DNA of 64,000 bases from Cellulomonas sp. Y8 (lineage in GTDB: Bacteria > Actinomycetota > Actinomycetes > Actinomycetales > Cellulomonadaceae), in the NCBI RefSeq assembly GCF_008033115.1, contig NZ_CP041203.1, forward strand, positions 1,240,001 to 1,304,000, read 5' to 3'. Position numbers and translations under genes: made by a program. Below are positions 36,068 to 43,319 of the stretch, piece by piece. Position 1 is the first letter of the stretch. Every line of letters begins with the position of its first letter. The notes under the pieces are model-generated. The model worked only from the letters and a program-made list of their open reading frames with translations, was not told where the DNA came from and did not search any database.

Positions 36068-36085
36068 GCGGAGAGCTTCCGGTGA
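35876..36085 (+). pseudogene. chimeric ORF: partner lipoprotein start joined to small-partner end
   Basis: A 69-codon ORF. Residues 1-63 copy the start of partner lipoprotein 1 (ALAFLVIAGCSSTVHPSPSP, then PYEHTDV), and the last residues AESFR copy the end of the small helical protein at 32570-32842. It overlaps effector 2 by GTGA exactly as that gene overlaps effector 1. The product would be a lipidated peptide with no domain. It is best read as the scar of a recombination event, kept because it supplies translation coupling to effector 2. Confidence 0.8.
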
Positions 36086-36803
36086 GCGGGACCGGCCGCC
36101 GGCCCGACAACGGCGTCCCCGGCGTGTGCGACAGCGCCGCCGAGCAGGTGCGCGGGATCTGCACCGACCTCGCCGGCGCCGCCAGCACCGCCAGCAGCCT
36201 CGCCCCGACGGTGCGCACCGCCTGGCAGGGACAGGCCGGGAACGCGTTCTGCTCGAGCCTGGACGCGGCCACCGAGTCCAGCCGACTCACCGTCGCGGCC
36301 TGGGACCGGGTCAAGGACGAGCTCGTGCGCTACGCCACCCGCCTCAGGGACATCCAGGCCCGCGGCGACCAGATCCGCTCGGCTCTGTCCAGCGCCGAAG
36401 GCTCCCTCAGCACCGCCAAGAAGACCCTCGCACGCTACGACAAGGACGACGACACCGCGGCCTGGCGCATCACCCACGCCCGCGGCACCGTCGCCTCCCT
36501 CACCGACGACATCGCGACCCAGACCGTCGCACTCGACAACCTGCGCGCCGAACGGCAGGCACTCGACAACGACGTAGCCGCCGCCCTGCACAGCGCACCC
36601 GGTGCCGGCGCCGCCGCCTGGCAGGCCATCGCCTACCGCAACGGCCGCACGATCCCCAAGACCGACATCCTCGACGAGCTGCTCGACCTGCTCGACCGCG
36701 ACCCCACCGGCAACCTCGACCTGCTCCACCAGTTCCTGCTCATGCACAGCAACGACGCCGAGCTCATGGGCACGTTCTTCGACGGGCTCGGCGCACGCGG
36801 GCT
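36068..36803 (+). repeat. effector 5' repeat, copy 2 (736 bp)
   Basis: Near-identical to 32825-33560, offset 3,243 bp. Beyond 36803 effector 2 is only distantly similar to effector 1, so recombination or gene conversion is confined to the targeting domain. Confidence 0.95.
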
Positions 36804-38193
36804 TCTGCGGCTCATGGGCCACGCGTCGGGAGTGAGCGGGAACGACGACACGTCGCACCTCGTCGGCCTGCTCGCCGGCGCCTTTGCCTCGGCGTCGCGG
36901 GCGTGGAGCGCAGATGACCAGCAGCGTTTCGGCTTCCACCTGGTCCGGGAACTGCGCACCGAAGGGCTGCCCGACTGGCTTCGGGTTCCCGAACCGGTCC
37001 TGCTCTCCGTCCTGCTCACAGCTCCTGGCGTCGGGCCCCACATCGGACTCGGCGTGTTCGAGGGCCTCGAGCTCATGCGCCGCATCGACCCCACACGGTT
37101 CGCCGCGGTGACCGCCGTTCCGCAGAACGTACCGTTCGACCAGTTCCACGACCAGCAGTCGTTGGCGAACGCCTCGTTCATGCTCATGAGCCAGATCCCA
37201 TCCGACACGCTCGCCTTCCTCGCCTCCTCCGGAAACTTCAATCGGACGCTCGAGTACTGGTATGGCGAGCACCCATGGGCCGGCGGGGAGATTCCGTGGA
37301 CCATCGACGGATTCGGCGGGCCAGCGGCACTGATGAACGCAATCATCTCCGACCCGACTATCCGCACGCACGACGCATCCGACCTCAACTGGGCCACAGC
37401 TCTCGATTTTCTTTCACGAGCGGTGAATGGACTGGGACGGAACCCGGGATTCGAGGCCCACAACGTATCGGCCCCAGCCGCTCTTCACCTGGCCTCCTCG
37501 CTGGCAATCGTCATCCCCGAGATCGTCGCCCGACTCGACCCTAGGAACGCATCTTCGCTCGAGCAGGCGCCTGCAGACGCGCTTGTCGGACGCGAGATCA
37601 TCACCGTGCTCGGCCTTGACATAACGAAAGGGGCGCTCAACCGCGTGCTCGGCGTCAGCCTTCTAGATAACGATGCCCGGGACACATTCGCTCGGGCCAT
37701 GGCTGATTACCTGAGTGACTCCGCTGCGCAGGCAGCTTCGCAGCGCACCGACGTCATCACAGGAACGGGACGGCTCTATGGCCTGGCTTATGGGGCGCTC
37801 GCAGGCGAGACGAGCAGGATCGAGAGCAACGCAAGCGCGGCAGCTCAAGCCGCACGCGACATGTTCGAGACGATCCTCTCGTGGATTCCCATGCCCGGGA
37901 CCGGGGGTTCCATCACCGGCTACCTGGTCCAGATTGGTACGGCAGTGGCGACGGACTCCATCGCCGACCAGATTCACGGGACGAAGACATGGGCTGAAAT
38001 CCAGGACGCATCGATAAGCCAGCGCGAGGCCGCAGGTCGAGACCTTCAGCGAATCGCTCTGGTCTACTTCGAGGACCACGGAATCGACGAATCCTCCGCC
38101 GCGGAACTCGCGGCGAAATTGGCTGAAGCGTTCGACATCGATTCGAACGCTTCATCGAACCCCGCTGGGAGTGGTGGGTATGCGACCAATTGA
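36082..38193 (+). CDS. long WXG-domain effector candidate 2
   Basis: A 703-residue paralogue of effector 1. Residues 1-240 are almost identical (WQG, coiled coil, FFDGLGARGL). The remainder is diverged but collinear: GPHIGLGVFEGLELMRRIDP, EYWYGEHPW (Trp393), GGPAALMNAI, RLYGLAYGALAGE, and the hydrophobic ILSWIPMPGTGGSITGYL block before a charged tail ending GGYATN. The divergent part is visibly less GC-rich than flanking genes. It lacks the AAGKVN tail of effector 1. No nuclease, deaminase or phospholipase motif is apparent. It is followed 21 bp later by partner protein 2. Confidence 0.75.
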   Translation: MSGTGRRPDNGVPGVCDSAAEQVRGICTDLAGAASTASSLAPTVRTAWQGQAGNAFCSSLDAATESSRLTVAAWDRVKDELVRYATRLRDIQARGDQIRSALSSAEGSLSTAKKTLARYDKDDDTAAWRITHARGTVASLTDDIATQTVALDNLRAERQALDNDVAAALHSAPGAGAAAWQAIAYRNGRTIPKTDILDELLDLLDRDPTGNLDLLHQFLLMHSNDAELMGTFFDGLGARGLLRLMGHASGVSGNDDTSHLVGLLAGAFASASRAWSADDQQRFGFHLVRELRTEGLPDWLRVPEPVLLSVLLTAPGVGPHIGLGVFEGLELMRRIDPTRFAAVTAVPQNVPFDQFHDQQSLANASFMLMSQIPSDTLAFLASSGNFNRTLEYWYGEHPWAGGEIPWTIDGFGGPAALMNAIISDPTIRTHDASDLNWATALDFLSRAVNGLGRNPGFEAHNVSAPAALHLASSLAIVIPEIVARLDPRNASSLEQAPADALVGREIITVLGLDITKGALNRVLGVSLLDNDARDTFARAMADYLSDSAAQAASQRTDVITGTGRLYGLAYGALAGETSRIESNASAAAQAARDMFETILSWIPMPGTGGSITGYLVQIGTAVATDSIADQIHGTKTWAEIQDASISQREAAGRDLQRIALVYFEDHGIDESSAAELAAKLAEAFDIDSNASSNPAGSGGYATN

Positions 38194-38214
38194 CGCGTCA
38201 TCGGCGGCGCACCC

Positions 38215-39072
38215 GTGAACGCATCAACAACCCGGATCGGTGAGACCCGAGATCACCGTCGCGGGCAGCGCGTCTTTCTCGGCGCGCTCGCGCTGATCTC
38301 GGCGTTCGTCGCGATTTGCCTGCTCCCCGCACCGCAGACCGGACGCTCGGACGCCGGCGAGCCGACATCCACTCCGACTGCAGTTCCTCCCGTGGGCGAG
38401 CTCGCTCCGGAACACCCGACGTACACCGAGCTGGAGGACACGCCCGAGGTCCGATCGTTGCGTGCCGCGTTCGCCGCGGTCACCTGGGCGAGCCTTTACC
38501 TGAACTGCGAGTTCCCTGAGTTCCACGACCGGGTACGCCCCGAGGATCGGCACCTTCTCTGCCCGCGATCGGACCTCCCGAGCGCGGACGATTCCCTGGA
38601 CCGCGTACGACCGGTGGGACCGCCCGCGTTCGAACCCATTGAGGTCATTCGAGACGAGGACGGCACCGCGATCGTCATGGTCTGCCTTCGTGAGCCTCAG
38701 CTCAGCTACGACTCGATCACCCATCGACCTTTCGACGCGGGCCCGGTTAGGCACAGGCAAGTGGGTTGGCGGCTGGCGCCTTCGGCACCGGACTCCGACT
38801 CCCCGGAGTTCCAACTGATGGCTACCGGTCCTCGCACCTTCGCCGCATCCTGCGAACCAAAGTTCCCTGTCACCGTCCAACGCTTCGAGGACTGGCAGGA
38901 CACACCGGTGTTCACGCTCCAGCACGCGAACGAGCAACTTGAAACCGCGAGCCTCGATCAGATGTCGCCCGGAAAGGTGAACTACCATTCGGATACGATT
39001 CCGAGCGCGCGGCACAAGCGCACTGGCGTTCCTGGTGATCGCCGGATGCTCCTCGACCGTTGTCCTGATTGA
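38215..39072 (+). CDS. partner membrane protein 2 (candidate immunity protein)
   Basis: A 285-residue protein with one N-terminal membrane helix (FLGALALISAFVAICLLPAP), no lipobox, a Thr/Pro linker, and an extracellular domain like the other partners: AAVTWASLYLNCEFPEF, IEVIRDEDGTAIVMVCLRE, and FEDWQDTPVFT. The natural end is probably just after that motif, because the last ~40 residues are translated junction repeat A in the effector-tail frame (LDQMSPGKVN and onward). The reading therefore runs into scar sequence. Its anchor type differs from partner 1, though the outer domain is homologous. Confidence 0.68.
   Translation: MNASTTRIGETRDHRRGQRVFLGALALISAFVAICLLPAPQTGRSDAGEPTSTPTAVPPVGELAPEHPTYTELEDTPEVRSLRAAFAAVTWASLYLNCEFPEFHDRVRPEDRHLLCPRSDLPSADDSLDRVRPVGPPAFEPIEVIRDEDGTAIVMVCLREPQLSYDSITHRPFDAGPVRHRQVGWRLAPSAPDSDSPEFQLMATGPRTFAASCEPKFPVTVQRFEDWQDTPVFTLQHANEQLETASLDQMSPGKVNYHSDTIPSARHKRTGVPGDRRMLLDRCPD
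38941..39060 (+). repeat. junction repeat A, copy 3 (partial)
   Basis: Corresponds to 34990-35109 of copy 1 at offset 3,951 bp. The partner start codon has changed from GTG to ATT (38987), and the effector stop TAG has become TAC, so both original genes are broken at this copy. Confidence 0.8.
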
Positions 39073-39730
39073 CGGCTCCCGCGCGACGATCAGGGCACTC
39101 GAACTCGATCCCGGTCCGCTTGCGCGTGTTCTCGGGATCGCCCTACAGGACACACGCACGCTCGAGCTATTCGCAGGAGACCTCGAGCGCTACCTCAAGG
39201 CCGCGCACACGTACGTCACATCCGCACGGGACTACGACGACGCGAGTCGCGTCTGGATGGGCACAGGAGTCCTCTACGGATTCACGCACGAGGCGCTGGG
39301 CCATCAGTTCGAGGTCGCAGCCGAGGCGAAGACCGACGACGTCGAGAGCGCAGCACGAGCCCTGGACAGGTTCCTCTCACTCATTCCCGTGCCCAGCACC
39401 GGGAAAGTCGTCTTCGATGTACTCATCGAAGGGGCCGTGGGCTCGATTCCCGACATCATGGTGGCCGCTTCTGACGCCTCGTCGCACCGGGAGATCAAGC
39501 AGCTCGTGATCGATCACCGCGAGGAGGGCAAGGAACGACTTATCGGATCCTGGGCGGACCTTCTCATCGATGTCCCGATCGACAACGTCACGGAAGAGAA
39601 TCTGAGGAGCTCGATCAATCACTGGTACGACGTCGTCGGCAACGCCGCCGGGAACCCGAACCCCAGTGGCAGTTGCGGGCTGACTCCGGCGGAGCATCCA
39701 GATTCGTGCGAAGAAGAGACCAACAAGTGA
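39035..39730 (+). pseudogene. orphan C-terminal half of a third effector behind a lipoprotein start
   Basis: The open frame reads VIAGCSSTVV, part of a lipoprotein signal from repeat A, then switches to effector C-terminal sequence homologous to effectors 1 and 2: LARVLGIALQDTRTLELF, GVLYGFTHEALG, and RFLSLIPVPSTGKVVFDVL. The WXG targeting domain and the middle region with YWYG are absent. From GTG 39035 the product would have about 231 residues and an incomplete signal; from ATT 38987 it would have a full lipoprotein signal. It resembles orphan toxin-tip cassettes in polymorphic toxin loci, and could be reactivated by recombination with an intact effector. GTGA overlap joins it to partner 3. 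Confidence 0.7.
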
Positions 39731-40425
39731 ACTCACCCACAATCCGCCCGCGGGCGCTGCCAATCCTCGCCGCGATCGCCTGTGCAGGCTTAGCCCTCGC
39801 CGCCCTGGTCGCCGCGTGGAACGCCTCGCACGAACCCACCACCCCGCAGGCGCAGGCGGCGCCGACGCCGACACCGGCGCCGTCCCTACCTCCCGTCGGC
39901 AAGCTGACACCCGAGCAGGTCACCCAGACCGCCCTCGAGGACACCCCTGAAGGCCGCGCCCTCCGAACCGCGACAGCGGTCATGGCATGGGCGGGTCTGC
40001 AGATGAGATGCGACATCCCCGAGATCAAGGAGTGGCTGCACCCCGACCTCTTCGCCGACGGCCAGTTCTGCAGTGATGTGACGTGGGGACCCGGAGACGG
40101 CGTGGCACAAGCAGGACCGTATGCCTACGAGATCGTCGAGATCATCCACAACGACGACGGAACCGTCGACATCATCACCTGCGCCATTGCACAACCACTG
40201 ACCCGCTACCGCGTCGACACCCACGAACCCGCATTCCGCGGCGTCGACGGGCACATCCTCTCCCGCGCCCGACTCGTCCGGCATGGCGCCACCTACCAGT
40301 ACCTCGAGGGGGACTCGACTTCTCTCGGCAAGTGCGAACCCACCGGCACCATCACCACTCAACACTTCGTCGACTGGCAGGACACGCCCCGTTTCACCCG
40401 GTACTACACCGGAGATGAGACATGA
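39727..40425 (+). CDS. partner membrane protein 3 (candidate immunity protein)
   Basis: A 232-residue single-pass protein. The helix is ILAAIACAGLALAALVAAW, followed by an Ala/Pro/Thr linker and PVGKLTPE. The outer domain shows the family marks TAVMAWAGLQMRCDIPE, VEIIHNDDGTVDIITCAI and a terminal HFVDWQDTPRFTRYY. It is clearly homologous to partner 2 (the linker end PVG(E/K)L and EDTPE, and the DWQDTP ending). The GTG start overlaps the orphan effector stop, and the stop overlaps the next start (ATGA), so the operon-like coupling is preserved even though its effector is truncated. Confidence 0.72.
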   Translation: MNSPTIRPRALPILAAIACAGLALAALVAAWNASHEPTTPQAQAAPTPTPAPSLPPVGKLTPEQVTQTALEDTPEGRALRTATAVMAWAGLQMRCDIPEIKEWLHPDLFADGQFCSDVTWGPGDGVAQAGPYAYEIVEIIHNDDGTVDIITCAIAQPLTRYRVDTHEPAFRGVDGHILSRARLVRHGATYQYLEGDSTSLGKCEPTGTITTQHFVDWQDTPRFTRYYTGDET

Positions 40426-40535
40426 CCCGCAGCGTCAGTTGGGGTATGTCGTCACACGGGCATCAGAAGTCTCTCGCTGTGCCGCCCTCGACGACTTCAA
40501 GAGCAACATCGAGGACTCGTACGCGCTTGCCCAGC
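40415..40535 (+). pseudogene. remnant of an effector C-terminus
   Basis: In the frame starting at ATG 40415 about 40 codons read GYVVTRASEVSRCAALDDF then KSNIEDSYALA, collinear with the end of effector 1 (YTVVDPDTRMVRPVTIDDFT, KNISEAYDTAA). After that the frame is meaningless and the frame of partner 4 takes over. It is therefore a scar of a fourth effector between partners 3 and 4. Confidence 0.6.
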
Positions 40536-41306
40536 ATCGCGGCCGCCGTCGGCATCGCCCTCGTGTCGGCGTGCTCGCCCTACGACGAGCCGGCGAGGTG
40601 GGCACCCGACGAGATCGTCGACGGCGTCCCGGCGATCGACTGGCCGCTCGGCGCACCGAACATGTCGGACGAGTGGGTGGCTGCCCTGTACAAGGCCGAC
40701 GCGGCCCACGTCGCGGCGCAGAACACGCACGACTTCTCCAACCCCGCCCTGAAGGAGCTCGTGGAGGACGACCACCTGATGCTCCTCGCCCGGAGGGCTC
40801 GGAGCGTCGCCTACTCACTAGGGAACGAAGGGGGCCGCAATGAGTATCAGTACGCACCCGGCCCCAACCTCATGAAAGTGATGAGCGTGGATTCCGCGGG
40901 GGACGAAGCGACGGTGTTCACGTGCGAGTTCTCTCCCTCTGCACTCCTTCATTGGCACTGGTACTCGACCGAACCGATGACGCTCGATGACGTACTCACT
41001 TTGAAGAGCGGCAACCCGATGTGGCACCGCCTGGAGCGGGACGCCTCAGGCCACATCCGGGTCACGGACGCCGGCGCCAGCTGGTCGTACGAGAATCCCG
41101 GTGCCTGCGATCTCTCCGGGGTGCGACCCGGGTTCTTCGATCCTGCACCTCCCTTCGGCCAGGACGTGTGGGGCGGCGACGTCCTGGGACCCGACGGAGT
41201 GCCGATCCCCGATCTGCAGGGGCGGATGCATGACGGGACCTGGATCAACGAGAAGACCGGTGAGGTCCGCATCGATCCCGAGACCGGTGAGCCGTGGATC
41301 TTCTGA
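40422..41306 (+). CDS. partner lipoprotein 4 (candidate immunity protein)
   Basis: A protein of up to 294 residues. A hydrophobic signal with lipobox (PSIAAAVGIALVSACSP) begins about 36 residues in, so the true N-terminus is doubtful: the first 35 codons overlap the effector remnant in another frame, and TTG 40527 is an alternative start lacking basic residues. The mature part follows the partner pattern loosely (DEWVAALYKADAAHVAAQN, MKVMSVDSAGDEATVFTCE) but has its own C-terminus (VWGGDVLGPDGVPIPDLQG, then GEVRIDPETGEPWIF). Its own start seems to have been replaced during rearrangement. Confidence 0.6.
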   Translation: MTRSVSWGMSSHGHQKSLAVPPSTTSRATSRTRTRLPSIAAAVGIALVSACSPYDEPARWAPDEIVDGVPAIDWPLGAPNMSDEWVAALYKADAAHVAAQNTHDFSNPALKELVEDDHLMLLARRARSVAYSLGNEGGRNEYQYAPGPNLMKVMSVDSAGDEATVFTCEFSPSALLHWHWYSTEPMTLDDVLTLKSGNPMWHRLERDASGHIRVTDAGASWSYENPGACDLSGVRPGFFDPAPPFGQDVWGGDVLGPDGVPIPDLQGRMHDGTWINEKTGEVRIDPETGEPWIF

Positions 41307-41398
41307 GCGGCGAGATCCGCACGACGACGCTCGTGACTGACGACACCGTCGAGCACCGAGTGGCGAACGCGCAGGGCGAAGATCACGGCGAGCGAGCA

Positions 41399-41630
41399 AT
41401 GACAACCCCCACCTCCATGGCGTCCGCCGGTCCGCGGCACGCCGCCGGACGCTCCACGCGTCCTCGCGACCTGCCTCGCCGCCGCTTCGGCGGTCGCTCT
41501 CGGTGCGTGGTGGAACACCTCGCGTGACATCCCACGCGCCGGACGTCACCGCCGGCACCACCGCTCCCGTGGGCGGGCTGGACCGAGCTCGACACGTCGC
41601 CACCTCGACCACCCCCAGTACCTGAGAAGG
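41399..41630 (+). pseudogene. decayed remnant of a partner-like membrane protein
   Basis: Within the 332-bp gap 41307-41638, one frame reads VLATCLAAASAVALGAWWNT, resembling the membrane helix of partner 3 (ILAAIACAGLALAALVAAWN). After a shift, the next frame reads TAGTTAPVGGL, resembling the linker end PSLPPVGKL, then stops. At least two frameshifts are needed, so it is a dead fragment. Nothing else is evident in the gap except the ribosome site GAAGGAG for the next gene. Confidence 0.45.
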
Positions 41631-41638
41631 AGCCCCCG

Positions 41639-42334
41639 ATGACCACCCCGCAGCACCCCGCCGAGCCGACGCCGCCGCCGGCACCCGGTCCGCCGCCCGT
41701 GCCCGCCGGACCACCGCCGGCCGGAGGACCGCTGCCCCCGCCGCACGACCCGTACGCGGTGCCGCCGACGCCGCCCGCGACCCGTCCTCGGAACGTGCTG
41801 GCCCTGCTGGCCGTCGTCCTCGGCGCCTGCGGCGCCGCGCTGCCCGGACTCGTCCTCGCGGTGCTCGGGCTGCGCGATGCCCGTCGCCTAGGCGGGGCCG
41901 GACGCGGGCAGGCGTGGACCGCCGTCGTGCTGTCCGTGGCGTGGGGTGTGGTCCTGGTCGTCACCGGGAGCCTGGCGCCCTGGTCGGTCGCGACGGAGCG
42001 CGGTGCGGAGGCCGGATCAGCAGGCCCGACGACCGCGGCGCCCGGGACCGACGCGCTCGACCCCGAGGAGGACCGCGGATCCGGTGCGTGGCTGGGCGAG
42101 TTCGCGCCGGAGACCAGCTACCTCGACGACCTGGCCGAGCTCGCCGAGACGCTCGACATCGATCCGGGCGCGTACGAGGGCAGCTACTGGCAGAGCTTCT
42201 ACGAGGGGATGTGGCTCGCGTTCGACCTCGACGACGACGAGTACGCGGCGGCCGTCGCGGACTCCCTGGCGTGCGACGACGGTGACGACGCGGCGTGCGC
42301 CCGGGTCCGGTCATACCTCCCGGATGGGGGATGA
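41639..42334 (+). CDS. proline-rich small membrane protein (DUF4190-like)
   Basis: A 231-residue protein: a Pro/Ala-rich cytoplasmic N-terminus (about 1-50), two membrane helices (VLALLAVVLGACGAALPGLV with LAVLGLRDARRLGGAGRGQA between, then TAVVLSVAWGVVLVVTGSLA), and an acidic extracellular tail (LDDLAELAETLDIDPGAYEG, then AFDLDDDEYAAAVADSL). The helix-loop-helix with RDARR between resembles DUF4190-type proteins. A good GAAGGAG precedes the ATG. It overlaps the following lipoprotein by 11 bp. Function unknown; position suggests association with the secretion array. Confidence 0.65.
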   Translation: MTTPQHPAEPTPPPAPGPPPVPAGPPPAGGPLPPPHDPYAVPPTPPATRPRNVLALLAVVLGACGAALPGLVLAVLGLRDARRLGGAGRGQAWTAVVLSVAWGVVLVVTGSLAPWSVATERGAEAGSAGPTTAAPGTDALDPEEDRGSGAWLGEFAPETSYLDDLAELAETLDIDPGAYEGSYWQSFYEGMWLAFDLDDDEYAAAVADSLACDDGDDAACARVRSYLPDGG

Positions 42335-43290
42335 GGCGGTCGTCGCCGGCCGCACGCGGCGGCGCGCAGCGGCCGGCGTCGCGCTCGTGCTTGGCGTGCT
42401 GCTGCCGGTCCTGCCCGCATGCACAGCGACGGCGGGCGGGACAGCAGGGGCCGCCTGCTCGCACGCCGACCTCACGGCCGCGCGCGTGCCTCGCGCCGCG
42501 CTCCGCGAGCGCCGAGGACGTCGCGGCGGTCAGCCTGCTGCTCACCGATCTGGCCGGCGACCCGGCCGAGCAGGCCGCGGCCCTCGCCGCGCTCGACGGC
42601 TCCGGTCTGACGGACCTGCTCGTCGCGCTCGACATGGTCGGTGCCGCGCAGCCGGAGCACGGCGCGGCGGTGGCGGGAGCGCAGCGTCAGGTCCGGGCGG
42701 CGGCGGCAGAGGCGTCGACCGCCTGGGACGACGCGACGACCTCGCGGATCGCGGCAGGCCTGCTCGAGGGCGTGAACGCCGCCACGGCCGTCGCGTACCT
42801 GGTCGTCGACCCCGCCGGCGCGCGGGTCGACCTGCGGCTGGCGACCGCCGTCGGCGACGCGCTCCACGAGTGGGAGCAGACGCACGACCAGCTGTTCACC
42901 ATGCTGGACAGCATCGGGCCGTCGGGCGCACCGAGCAGCCCGATGGCCTCGACGTTGCCGGGACTCGCGCACGACGGGTTCGGCATGCTGGTCGTCGACC
43001 CCGCCGATCTCGCGCTCCGGCACCTCGGGGAGCACGGCACGGACGCCCTGGACTGGCTGCTCGCGGACGACCGCGTGGCGTACTGGTTCGGCGATCGGGA
43101 CTGGGCGGTCGCTGCGGGTCACGCCGCGCCCGCGGCGCTCTGGAACGCCATGCACGACGCGGTCGCGACGGAGGCGGGCACGCCCGAGCTGCGGCGGCTC
43201 GACGACGAGGTCGTGGTGCTGTGGTCCGACGGCGTGCTCCGGGCCGAACCAGACCTGGCCCCTGAGCGCGTGCGACGAGGGCGCCCCTGA
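42324..43290 (+). pseudogene. lipoprotein with effector-core similarity, apparently frameshifted
   Basis: From ATG 42324 one frame gives a complete lipoprotein signal (VALVLGVLLPVLPACTATAG). Near 42481-42515 the sensible sequence moves to another frame (SAEDVAAVSLLLTDLAG) and continues to the stop at 43290. The second part aligns with the middle of the effectors: LDGSGLTDLLVALDMVG matches FDGLGARGLIDLMRRAG, and RVAYWFGDRDW followed by APAALWNAM matches AYWYGRHPW and GPAALLRAI. It thus pairs a lipoprotein anchor with the effector core but lacks WXG and the C-terminal block. The frameshift may be real decay or a sequencing error. Confidence 0.6.
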
Positions 43291-43319
43291 GCGCGAGCGC
43301 CCAGTGGTTCGATCGGCCC

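Noticed and set aside
32839..38193. Assigning a specific toxin activity to effectors 1 and 2
   Set aside because: No nuclease, deaminase, ADP-ribosyltransferase or lipase motif is visible; the glycine-rich hydrophobic block only hints at membrane action.
32825..39060. CRISPR or transposon explanation for the repeats
   Set aside because: The repeats are long coding segments with gene-sized offsets; there are no short regularly spaced repeats, no transposase, and no terminal inverted repeats.
41399..41527. Small ORF beginning MTTPTSMASAG
   Set aside because: It reads across the frameshifted partner remnant and becomes Arg-rich nonsense; the remnant explanation fits better.
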